A program made the translations under genes and the position numbers. Positions 57,091 to 64,000 of a stretch of 64,000 nt of DNA are shown here, in pieces. This stretch comes from Syntrophobacterales bacterium (GTDB lineage Bacteria; Desulfobacterota; Syntrophia; Syntrophales; UBA5619), in contig JAHYJE010000011.1 in the NCBI GenBank assembly GCA_019429105.1, positions 1 through 64,000 on the forward strand. The letters are read 5' to 3'. The notes under the pieces are model-generated. The model saw nothing but the letters and a program-made list of their open reading frames with translations. It was not told where the DNA came from and searched no databases. Within the stretch, counting starts at the first letter, position 1. Every line of letters starts with the position of its first letter.

Positions 57091-57526
57091 TTTTTTTACG
57101 ATAACACATTCCTCCCTAGTTCACGGTGTCTGTGGGGCGTCCTTTAACGGCATGTCCCTGTCCGGTCTTCCCTCAAACTCAGCCAATATCTACTTGATAA
57201 GACGTTACTTCTCGATGGGCGAAGTATAGGGAGACCATTCGGGGATGTCAAGGGATAATTTGGCGACTATTTTACACGGAAGTGCAGGGGCTGGCGAGAC
57301 GATTGGAGGTGGTAGGTGGATCGGTGGCCGCTTTCGTGAGAAAGCGAAGCATAATATTCATAAATCATCCCATCTTTTGGTCGAGTCACCCGGCAAGACG
57401 GCATTTTTGAGCGCAATCCAGACATTCCCCTCTGTTCGACGCTCCGCGTTAACGTTTGTGCTTAGGGGAAGCTTGAATTGCACTTCGGCAAGGATGTCCG
57501 TTTGATGGTTCGCGAACGGATCGTAT
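57091..57526. other. 436-nt region upstream of the trehalose operon, no gene
   Basis: It holds the presumed trehalose promoter. Short ORFs here lack family motifs. The part near 57450-57526 may be the broken 5' end of the HD-GYP gene, but I cannot show that. Confidence 0.4.
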
Positions 57527-58330
57527 ATGACCGTAAGCCGGCAGCACATCAAAGACGGGCACTTCATCTCCGTCAAGCTCTATGACCTGGAGCAAGAAAT
57601 AATCGTTGCAGCGAACCATCCCGACGCGCTGCCGATAGAAGAAAAAATCAAAAGACATCGTCTCGATGTTGCCCGGCTAGACGGCGACCATTTCCGGCAG
57701 TTTTATGGAGCTGGCGGCCAGATTCTCGTTGTGGCGCAGATACCGCTGAAGACCGCCGGCGGAAAGTTGGAGGGTTATTTCGAGGGGGTTTATAAAGCCG
57801 ATTTCCAGACGATGACGGAGATGAAAAACCGGATTTTTTTCGCTCTTCTGCAGGTTGTGCTGATAATTTTTTTTACGGCTCTGGCGGTTTACCCGATCTT
57901 CCTGTCTCTGAACAAAGGGCTGATCGGGATGACGGGCGAGCTCTTTCACGCCAATATCGGAACGCTGAAGGTCTTGGGCAGCGCCATTGCCAAGCGGGAC
58001 AGCGACACGAACATTCACAATTACCGCGTCACAATCTATGCCGTCCGTCTGGCGGAGGCCGATGTCTTTGACGCGCTGACCTCGCAGCGCCCCTACAAGG
58101 AGCCGTTTTCTTTGGAAGAGGCGATGCGGATTTTGATGAAGGAAAGAGGGCGTCACTTTGACCCGTCGCTGATCGATTCCTTTGCCGGCATAGCGGGCGG
58201 GCTCTACGAAGAGATAAGCAAAGCCGGGGATAATCTCCTTGAAGCGGTATTGGACGAACTCATTGACCGGTATTTCTCCGCGGAGCTTCCGGTCTTCGAT
58301 AGCGGGAACCATGACCCGGCTCGGCGATAA
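57527..58330 (+). pseudogene. HD-GYP-type sensor phosphodiesterase with the HD-GYP core deleted
   Basis: The ORF encodes a sensor-like extracytoplasmic part (residues 1-100), a membrane helix (FALLQVVLIIFFTALAVYPI), then the start of an HD-GYP domain (GSAIAKRDSDTNIHNYRVT). It jumps at AVRLAE directly to the domain's end (ADVFDALTSQRPYKEPFSLE, ERGRHFDPSLID). The catalytic HD, the metal histidines and the GYP motif, normally about 100 residues between these points, are absent, yet the frame is kept. A first transmembrane helix is also missing. The product cannot hydrolyse c-di-GMP. Confidence 0.78.
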
Positions 58331-58336
58331 GGCGCA

Positions 58337-58519
58337 CTATAAACCTTGCCGCGTCAGCGCCCCGCGCCCAGCGCTGGTCGGGCAAACTACAATTGTGTTT
58401 ATTCGGCTGGCATTAAATAAATTGCTTTGAATTACGATATGAGGATGACGATATCCGGGTTCCGAACCCCTGGGCTCAGTAAGGTCAACCCAATATATTT
58501 CACCCTGTTTGATTACCAT
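58337..58519 (-). pseudogene. truncated MazF/PemK toxin
   Basis: The first 46 residues (MVIKQGEIYWVDLTEPRGSE, then RHPHIVIQSN and INTIVVC) match the start of MazF RNases. After VVC the sequence diverges and stops at 60 codons instead of about 110. No antitoxin gene lies upstream. It ends near the HD-GYP remnant, so a rearrangement probably truncated both. Confidence 0.75.
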
Positions 58520-58579
58520 GACTCTTGCTCAATCATATTATTCTGTTTGACATGCATGGATTTTAAAATTCCCTTTTCT

Positions 58580-59434
58580 TCATTTCTCCGGCAAACCCGA
58601 AGCTTCGATCTCCGACAGGATCATCCCGGCAAGAATCATGAGCGCGCCGACAAATCCCGGCATTCCCAGACGCTCCCCTGCGGCATAGTAGGCGTAAATG
58701 GCGGCGAAGACCGGTTCCAGGCAGAAAATCAGGGCCGTGCGGGTGGGGCTTGTAAACCTCTGCATGGATGTCTGTACAAGAAAGGCAAATACCGTCGCGA
58801 AAATAACGGTAATAGCCAGCGCCCATGCTATCTCCTGATGCCAGACCAGGATACGGTCTCCGATAAACGCCGAAACAAGGGCGCTCAGCAGCGCGACTAC
58901 TCCAAGCTGGATCGCCGTAAGCCAGAACACGTCGCCTGAACCTGCGTATTTACCGGTATATATGACATGCAGCGCGACGCTGACGGCGCAGATCCCCGCA
59001 AGCAAATCCCCTTTATTCGGGTTCAGAGTCCCTCCCTGCGTGGAGAGCAGGTAGAGACCAACCGCGGCAAGAAGCACCCCCAGAAACGTGTATCTACTGA
59101 CGTGATAACCGTAGAAGAACGTGCCCAAAATCGGTAGCAGCAGCACATTTAGCCCGGTCAGAAAAGCCGCATTGGATGCGGACGTGTAAAGAAGCGCCGC
59201 CGTCTGAAACGCATAACCGCCGAACAGAAAGAACCCCATGATCGCCCCCCGTGGCAGCAGTTCGATCTTGAAGGGCCGGCGCAGCAAAAGGCAGATTGCC
59301 GCCATCAGAATCGCCGCGAGGGTAAAGCGCTGGGACAGAAAAACAAAGACGCCGGTACTCCTGATCGCCTCTTTCACGACAACAAAGGTGATGCCCCAGA
59401 AAAATGCCGTCATCACGAGCAGAAAATCCGCCAT
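58580..59434 (-). CDS. EamA/DMT-family transporter
   Basis: A 284-residue polytopic membrane protein with two EamA repeats and about ten helices (LLVMTAFFWGITFVVVKEAI at the start; TSPTRTALIFCLEPVFAAIY in the second half). The substrate is unknown; the family exports amino acids and metabolites. The frame opens at 59593, but family similarity starts at ATG 59434 with AAAGG nearby. Confidence 0.85.
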   Translation of the reverse strand: MADFLLVMTAFFWGITFVVVKEAIRSTGVFVFLSQRFTLAAILMAAICLLLRRPFKIELLPRGAIMGFFLFGGYAFQTAALLYTSASNAAFLTGLNVLLLPILGTFFYGYHVSRYTFLGVLLAAVGLYLLSTQGGTLNPNKGDLLAGICAVSVALHVIYTGKYAGSGDVFWLTAIQLGVVALLSALVSAFIGDRILVWHQEIAWALAITVIFATVFAFLVQTSMQRFTSPTRTALIFCLEPVFAAIYAYYAAGERLGMPGFVGALMILAGMILSEIEASGLPEK

Positions 59435-59811
59435 CAGCCTTTGGCCTCTTTGTTCAAACCCCGTTTTTCTCATCAGCGCCAGCCAAAAGCGAAGTTTAAT
59501 ATTCCTGATTCCCCGTCCGGTAATCGCTTTGCGCAAAACCGCTCCTCTATTTAAAGCGCGGGCACTTATATACAATGCCGATAATGAAAGCAATGAAAAG
59601 CTGAAGACATTTCCCTTGACAAAAACGGTCTGCCGGGGGTAAATCGCCTTGCTTCTTAACGACGTTGCCCTTGGGAACCGTTGCTTTTAGGCGCGCTGTC
59701 GGCTCGCGTTTTCATGACGCCGGAACGCACAAACGGCGTCGAACGCAGGGATGCACATAAAAATATCATGCCAATAAATCAATATAATCAATATTAAGGA
59801 GGAAGGATACC
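59435..59811. promoter_or_regulatory. intergenic region with a possible promoter for the amino-acid ABC operon
   Basis: TTGACA at 59616-59621 and GTAAAT at 59639-59644 are separated by 17 nt on the plus strand. Otherwise no gene is seen apart from the upstream extension of the DMT frame. AAGGAGG precedes ATG 59812. Confidence 0.35.
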
Positions 59812-60573
59812 ATGAAGGTTTATCGTGTTACGCTTGTTGTCATCGCCCTGTTCGCCATGCTCGTCTCCCCGCTGATGGAGGCCCCGGCAGCGGCCGCAGC
59901 AAAAAAAACCATCACCGTGGCAACCGATGCGACCTGGCCCCCGATGGAGTTTGTTAATGCCCAGAAAAAAATCGTCGGTTTGGATATAGATTTTTTAAAG
60001 GCGGTGGCCAAGGAGGGCGGCTTTAAGGTTGTCTTCAAAAACACCGCCTGGGACGGGATCTTCGCCGGCATCGAGGCCGGGAAATTCGACGCGATCATCT
60101 CGTCGGTAACGATTACCGACGAGCGCAAAAAAACGATGGATTTTTCCACACCCTACATCAACGCCGGGCAGATTCTCGTCGTTCCCAAAAAGGATAAGGC
60201 GACGCAGAAACTTGCGGATCTCAAGGGGAAGAAGGTCGGCGCCCAGATCGGCACAACCGGCGCGATGGAGGTCAAGAAAAATGCAGGCGTAGAACTTAAG
60301 ACCTACGACGAGATAGGCCTCGCTTTTGAGGATATGGCGGCAGGCAGAATTGCCGCTGTTGTCTGCGATACCCCGGTTGCCGCCAACTATGCGCTTCAGC
60401 GCGAAGAGTACAAGAAAAATTTCAAGATCGTCGGCAAGCCGTTCACCGAAGAGTTCTATGGCGTTGTTGTTAAAAAGGGCAATAAGGAACTGCTGGAGAT
60501 GATCAACAAAGGCATTGAACAGGTAAAAGCTAAGGGCCTCAACGAGGCTATTGAAAAGAAGTGGCTCCAATAA
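59812..60573 (+). CDS. polar amino-acid ABC transporter substrate-binding protein (family 3)
   Basis: A 253-residue periplasmic protein with a signal peptide (LVVIALFAMLVSPLMEAPAA). The family 3 pattern is VATDATWPPMEFVNAQKKIV, GLDIDFLKAVAKEGG, FDAIISSVTITDERKKTMDF and LKGKKVGAQIGTTGAMEVKK. It would bind a polar amino acid such as glutamine, arginine or histidine. The permease gene overlaps its 3' end by 13 nt. Confidence 0.92.
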   Translation: MKVYRVTLVVIALFAMLVSPLMEAPAAAAAKKTITVATDATWPPMEFVNAQKKIVGLDIDFLKAVAKEGGFKVVFKNTAWDGIFAGIEAGKFDAIISSVTITDERKKTMDFSTPYINAGQILVVPKKDKATQKLADLKGKKVGAQIGTTGAMEVKKNAGVELKTYDEIGLAFEDMAAGRIAAVVCDTPVAANYALQREEYKKNFKIVGKPFTEEFYGVVVKKGNKELLEMINKGIEQVKAKGLNEAIEKKWLQ

Positions 60574-61373
60574 AGGCCCCCCCCAACAGCAATAACCTGG
60601 CGACGCCGGCGGTCATCGAGGTGACCGATGGCGTCGCCATCCCGTCGCGACGGGACAAGGGGCTTTTTACGGCCTGGCGAACGGCATTTATCGGCGCGAT
60701 CGCGATCGTCGTCTATCTCGCCTGGACCCGGCCGAAGCCCTATCTGGAGATTCTCCGCTTCATCCCCGACGGCATCCTGGTCACCTTTCAGGTAACGATC
60801 GAGGCTATTGTCCTGGCCTTGATCATCGGGCTTTTCACTGGCCTCGGCCGGATCTCCAAAAACCGGATTATCAACGGAATCGCTTCATTGTACGTCGAGG
60901 TGATCCGGGGCATTCCGCTGCTCGTTCAGCTTTTCTACATCTATTACGCCCTGGGCCGGATCGTCAACCTGCCGGCGGTTATCAGCGCCGTCATTGCGAT
61001 GGCCGTCTGCTACGGGGCCTACATGGGCGAGATCTTCCGTGCCGGGATAGAATCGGTTTCCAAGGGGCAGATGGAGGCGGCGCGCTCCCTCGGCATGACG
61101 CACGCCCAGGCGATGGTTCATGTCATCCTGCCGCAGGCGGTAAAGACCATCCTCCCGCCGATCGGCAACGAGTTTGTCGCCCTGTTGAAAGACTCCTCGC
61201 TTGTCTCGATCCTGGCGGTTTCGGATCTTTTGAGACGCGGCCGGGAGTACGCGTCCGAATCATTTTCCTATTTCGAAACCTACACGATGGTGGCGTTGAT
61301 TTACCTGATCATTACCCTCTTTTTGTCCAAAATCATCAGCATCATGGAGGATAGGATCAATGTCGGCAGATAA
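60561..61373 (+). CDS. polar amino-acid ABC transporter permease
   Basis: A 270-residue HisM/GlnP-type permease: [40 protein letters not shown] and the EAA loop [21 protein letters not shown] long hydrophilic N-terminus (about 30 residues) precedes the first helix. The start GTG 60561 lies inside the binding-protein gene. Confidence 0.92.
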   Translation: MAPIKAPPNSNNLATPAVIEVTDGVAIPSRRDKGLFTAWRTAFIGAIAIVVYLAWTRPKPYLEILRFIPDGILVTFQVTIEAIVLALIIGLFTGLGRISKNRIINGIASLYVEVIRGIPLLVQLFYIYYALGRIVNLPAVISAVIAMAVCYGAYMGEIFRAGIESVSKGQMEAARSLGMTHAQAMVHVILPQAVKTILPPIGNEFVALLKDSSLVSILAVSDLLRRGREYASESFSYFETYTMVALIYLIITLFLSKIISIMEDRINVGR

Positions 61374-62112
61374 ACTCCGGAAAATTGTGGAAATCCGGGG
61401 CCTGGAAAAATATTTCGGCACACTCAAGGCGCTCGACCAGGTCTCGCTCGACATCTACGACGGGGAAAAGACCGTCATTATCGGCCCGAGCGGTTCCGGG
61501 AAAAGCACGCTGCTCCGAACAATCAACCAGCTTGAAAGTTTTGACCGGGGAAGCATTCTCGTGGACAATGTCGATATCCAGGATAAAAATACCGACATAA
61601 ACAAGGTTCGCGAGGAGATCGGCATGGTCTTCCAGTCCTTCAACCTTTTCCCCCATAAAACGGTGCTCGAAAACGTCAACATGGCGCAGATGCTCGTGCG
61701 GAAGCGTTCCCGCAATGAGGCTACAGCCATTTCCGAGGAGCTTCTCAAAAAGGTCGGCATCCTGGACAAGAAGGATGAATATCCCCAGAAACTCTCCGGC
61801 GGTCAGCAGCAGCGGGTGGCAATCGCCCGGGCGCTGGCGATGAAGCCGAAGCTGATGCTGTTCGACGAGCCGACCTCGGCGCTTGACCCGGAGATGATTG
61901 GTGAGGTGCTGGGCGTCATGAAAAACCTCGCCCGCGAGGGGATGACGATGATCGTCGTCACCCACGAGATGGGGTTTGCCCGCGAGGTAGCCGACCGCGT
62001 GATCTTCATGGATTACGGAAAAATCGTTGAAGAAGGAAAACCCGATGAACTCTTCCGGACACCGACTCAGGAGCGGACTCGGCTTTTTCTGAAACAGATT
62101 CTCCAGGCCTGA
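61360..62112 (+). CDS. polar amino-acid ABC transporter ATPase
   Basis: A 250-residue GlnQ/HisP-type ATPase. Walker [16 protein letters not shown], signature [15 protein letters not shown], Walker [17 protein letters not shown]-loop VVTHEMGFA. It overlaps the permease gene by 14 nt. The operon ends here, 13 nt before a convergent gene remnant. Confidence 0.94.
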   Translation: MSADKLRKIVEIRGLEKYFGTLKALDQVSLDIYDGEKTVIIGPSGSGKSTLLRTINQLESFDRGSILVDNVDIQDKNTDINKVREEIGMVFQSFNLFPHKTVLENVNMAQMLVRKRSRNEATAISEELLKKVGILDKKDEYPQKLSGGQQQRVAIARALAMKPKLMLFDEPTSALDPEMIGEVLGVMKNLAREGMTMIVVTHEMGFAREVADRVIFMDYGKIVEEGKPDELFRTPTQERTRLFLKQILQA

Positions 62113-62124
62113 TAATTATCCCCA

Positions 62125-62260
62125 TCAGCTTATCATGAACGCCGTTATCTCCATCACGTTTGTGCCAGTGGGCCCGGTTATGATCAGGTCTTCCGTCTGT
62201 TCAAAAAATGACAGGAGTCGTTTCGAGAGAGGTACTCGCCGAGACGACTTAAGCGCGACG
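62125..62260 (-). pseudogene. 3' remnant of a glycerate 2-kinase (MOFRL) gene, frameshifted
   Basis: The minus strand encodes FFEQTEDLIITGPTGTNVME and a stop at 62125-62127, matching the conserved C-terminal end of type-2 glycerate kinases (TGPTGTNV). The preceding family segment (EYLSRNDSCHF) is in another frame, with the shift at a run of six T. The rest of the gene is missing. Confidence 0.6.
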
Positions 62261-62339
62261 CTCTTTTCCGTGTTCCAGTTTATGCTTTTCATGGTTCGAA
62301 TATTAGCACATTGTGTGCATTATGGAAACACTTACTTAG

Positions 62340-62427
62340 GGCCAACGCCATGCATCAACCGACGCCGCCACGGACTTTCGGGAATCCACCGTAGGCGCCC
62401 GGCGTTGGCTGGATGCAATTGTTGGCC
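62340..62427 (-). repeat. integron attC-like recombination site
   Basis: Two 27-nt arms (62340-62366 and 62401-62427) form an imperfect inverted repeat with GGCCAAC and GTTGGCC at the ends. This fits the R''/R' boxes of attC except for one position in each. The right arm resembles classical attC ends (GGCGTTGGCT...AATTGTT), as does the left (CAACCGACGCC). The 88-bp total is within the usual attC range. It directly follows the MazF-like gene in that gene's orientation, as in a cassette. Confidence 0.6.
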
Positions 62428-62436
62428 GCGCCTATC

Positions 62437-62748
62437 TTAAATATCGAGGGCAAAACGTATTGCACGCCCAACTGCAACCATTTTTGGCAGAGGCAAAAAT
62501 GTGATCAATGCTCCAATCTTCCCCTTTGAAACAGTCTGCAAGTGATCGCAATTGACAGCACAATCCTGGGGCATGCCGTCAGCTTTCGAGAGAAATACCT
62601 CAGATGGTATGTTGCGGATTGTAGTTGTGATGGGAGCGATTGTTACCTCATCAAGGTATTCCAATACAGAATCTCGGGTCAGGATTAGAACTGGCCGCTT
62701 TTTATCTGGCGGTATGAACTTGTACCACCGTATTTCACCTTGTTTCAT
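62437..62748 (-). CDS. MazF/PemK-like toxin
   Basis: A 103-residue protein with MKQGEIRWYKFIPPDKKRPV, LILTRDSVLEYLDEVTIAPI and TTTIRNIPSEVFLS, characteristic of the PemK/MazF RNase fold. It overlaps the ribbon-helix-helix antitoxin gene by 4 nt. Its stop lies 9 nt from the attC-like site. Confidence 0.88.
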   Translation of the reverse strand: MKQGEIRWYKFIPPDKKRPVLILTRDSVLEYLDEVTIAPITTTIRNIPSEVFLSKADGMPQDCAVNCDHLQTVSKGKIGALITFLPLPKMVAVGRAIRFALDI

Positions 62749-62978
62749 TCATCACCCCAAGCCTGCTCAATTTCCCAAGCTGAGAACTCATCGACGGCAA
62801 CCGGGTATCGTTCGTACCCCCGGCGATGCTGGTGTTCTAGTTGCTCAAGGGTGTAGCGCGCAAGTGCGTCACGAAGTGCCTTTCTTGCGAAAGCAGAACG
62901 ACTTGTTCGGAGCTCCTTTGAAACGCGGTCCACCGCTGTGACAAGGTCATCATCAAGTGTCATCTGAATGGTTCTCAT
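62745..62978 (-). CDS. ribbon-helix-helix antitoxin
   Basis: A 77-residue CopG-type protein: MRTIQMTLDDDLVTAVDRVS, then ELRTSRSAFARKALRDAL. The N-terminal strand-helix-helix binds DNA; the C-terminal acidic and aromatic tail would wrap the toxin. It is coupled with the MazF-like gene. Confidence 0.87.
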   Translation of the reverse strand: MRTIQMTLDDDLVTAVDRVSKELRTSRSAFARKALRDALARYTLEQLEHQHRRGYERYPVAVDEFSAWEIEQAWGDE

Positions 62979-62991
62979 ATCGCACCTATAT

Positions 62992-63025
62992 AATGTGGCT
63001 TTTTATAGCTATATTAATCCACATT
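62992..63025. promoter_or_regulatory. inverted repeat in the toxin-antitoxin promoter
   Basis: AATGTGG and CCACATT are separated by 20 AT-rich nt, just upstream of the antitoxin start and beside a TATATA -10-like element. It is a candidate site for autoregulation by the antitoxin. Confidence 0.4.
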
Positions 63026-63383
63026 GCAGACTATGTCAAATCGATTTTTTCGGCAAACAGTATAATTGGGCTAAAGCTGATTGCCTTGGGTAACGTTTGG
63101 GAAGCCGTTCAATGGGTGCTTGGCAATACAGCATTTACATTCCCGTGTGTCAAGAAGAATATTTGCGCCGACTTGAGTGCAATCAATAGTTTAATATCTA
63201 TGTGAGGGCCGATGAAAACAGCTTGAGTTGTGGTGTGCACTCTGTTGTTTTCGCCGGCATGGAAAAGCAAAAAGATAAAGTCAGCGGTGCCGTGAATAGT
63301 GCCGGGGCAGAAAAGGGAACTGATTTATTTCTGCACGCTGCTTCTGCTAACGTCAGCTCATTATTTTCCCCCGCCATGAGGCT
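63026..63383. other. region without a convincing gene
   Basis: The short ORFs in this stretch have no recognisable motif. No second attC site is evident. It separates the toxin-antitoxin cassette from the ArnT-like remnant. Confidence 0.45.
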
Positions 63384-64000
63384 GTTCTATGGCGAGGGGA
63401 GTTAATCCCGATACTTGGGCCCTATCTGCTTTTGCAGCGCCGTCCTTTTGACCTGTTGCGGATGAGCTGGTTGCCGCTGCTTGCCTTTTTGCTGTTGCAG
63501 TTTTCGGGCGATCACGGTTTCCAGCCGTACAGCAAGCCATGGAAAGTGACAATGGCGGTAAACGGGCTTCTTTTTCTGGTCATCTTTTGCCTCGGGGCTT
63601 TTAAAACCAAAACATCGGAGGTAATTGCAAAACCATTTGTCATTCCCGAATGTCTCTATCGGAAATATGGTTTTTCAAGCAGTTAGAACCAGATTCCCGC
63701 TCAGAATCGTTGAGGGAATGACAGAATGGGGAGTTTTGCAATTGCCTCATCGGTAAGCAAGGTTCTACTGTTTGGCATGGCGCCGCTTTTTCTTTTTTTT
63801 ATTTTTCACTTTGTGGTTCCGGATACGACCCTTGCGGCAAAAGCGCCGGGCCGCTTTCTTGAACAATACAAAAAAGAGATAGACGCCGATGCGGTCATTA
63901 TTTCCGACGAAGATTCGCTGAAGTCTGTCTGCTGGTATTGGGGGCGTACCGATGTCAATATCCTGGGCGGAGCGGGAGAGCTTGATTACGGATTGAATTA
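63384..64000 (+). pseudogene. ArnT-like glycosyltransferase family 39 remnant, interrupted and running off the window
   Basis: Plus-strand sequence encodes membrane segments of a GT39/ArnT-type lipid-linked sugar transferase: RRPFDLLRMSWLPLLAFLLL, WKVTMAVNGLLFLVIFCLGA, then after the insertion GMAPLFLFFIFHFVVPDTTL and the conserved tail VCWYWGRTDVNILGGAGELD. The 5' half is missing (in-frame stop at 63348). A 117-bp insertion brings in a TAG at 63684-63686. Removing it restores EVIASSVSKV across the site in the same frame. Confidence 0.75.
63629..63745. mobile_element. MITE-like inverted-repeat element with 6-bp target duplication
   Basis: AATTGC occurs at 63623-63628 and 63740-63745, flanking or ending the insertion. 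Terminal repeats pair: AATTGCAAAAC with GTTTTGCAATT, and TGTCATTCCC (63638-63647) with GGGAATGACA (63714-63723). There is no transposase. The inner CATTCCC/GGGAATG repeat resembles short repeats that are common in bacterial genomes. Confidence 0.65.

Noticed and set aside
62957-63205. 82-codon ORF with a hydrophobic start
   Set aside because: It overlaps the antitoxin promoter and start on the opposite strand and has no recognisable family.

Overview
The window reads as the chromosome of a Gram-negative anaerobe. It has LPS and lipoprotein machinery (lnt, lptF, lptG), a TolC-type RND efflux system, an oxygen-sensitive Ni-Fe CO dehydrogenase (cooS), L-aspartate-oxidase NAD synthesis, an AMP-forming acyl-CoA synthetase, and accessory genes for a selenium-dependent molybdenum hydroxylase. 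That mix fits a deltaproteobacterium of the Syntrophales type (Syntrophus or Smithella relatives). This is an inference from gene content; the window has no rRNA or other phylogenetic marker. I found no tRNA, rRNA, CRISPR array or intact transposase.

Layout: 1-3.4 kb holds two AlbA/RecG-C-type ATPase proteins and a chimeric remnant of a DUF1156 methylase and a DUF499 ATPase. 3.4-6.1 kb is lnt-prfB, with a programmed frameshift in prfB. 6.0-13.3 kb (minus strand) is a molybdenum hydroxylase operon: MarR regulator, FAD, 2Fe-2S and molybdopterin subunits, then xdhC, yqeB, yqeC and mocA. 13.6-21.7 kb has a LysM lytic transglycosylase, ybeY-phoH, a radical SAM enzyme and comEC. 21.9-28.2 kb carries an AbrB/VapC pair, a MaoC-like dehydratase, an acyl-CoA synthetase, purB and a PurF-like protein without its glutaminase cysteine. 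28.2-32.2 kb is nadB, tsaD, a DUF2062 gene and rsmA. 32.2-39.2 kb has an FNR/CRP-type regulator, a TolC-MFP-RND efflux operon and a 51-codon gene that I read as a new selenoprotein. 39.5-46 kb has panC, panD, a DUF502 gene, ahcY, lptG/lptF and an enoyl-CoA hydratase-like gene. 46.3-51.4 kb is an Rrf2-cooS-ABC-importer operon. 51.5-64 kb is accessory: a DUF4143 fragment, metal-stress periplasmic proteins, two adjacent trehalose routes (treT and an OtsA-OtsB fusion), a polar amino-acid ABC transporter, an integron-type cassette carrying a MazEF-like pair, and several broken genes (HD-GYP, MazF, glycerate kinase, ArnT).

The most notable observation is at 39064-39219 on the minus strand. A one-TM protein has an in-frame UGA followed, 17 nt later, by a hairpin with a 7-bp stem and a 6-nt loop containing GU. 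This is the geometry of the bacterial SECIS of E. coli fdhF. A perfect TTGAT-N4-ATCAA box lies upstream at class II activator spacing from a possible -10. A second such box precedes the FNR/CRP regulator gene in the same window, whose recognition helix carries the matching E-x-x-S-R motif. With the yqeB/yqeC/xdhC/mocA set, this suggests that selenium is used here in two ways: in a labile cofactor and as selenocysteine.

Other items of interest are an attC-like site (62340-62427) behind a toxin-antitoxin pair, an in-frame fusion of two anti-phage gene ends, a His-tailed CooS translationally coupled to an NMT1/SsuA-type importer, and a small inverted-repeat element that interrupts an ArnT-like gene with a 6-bp target duplication.
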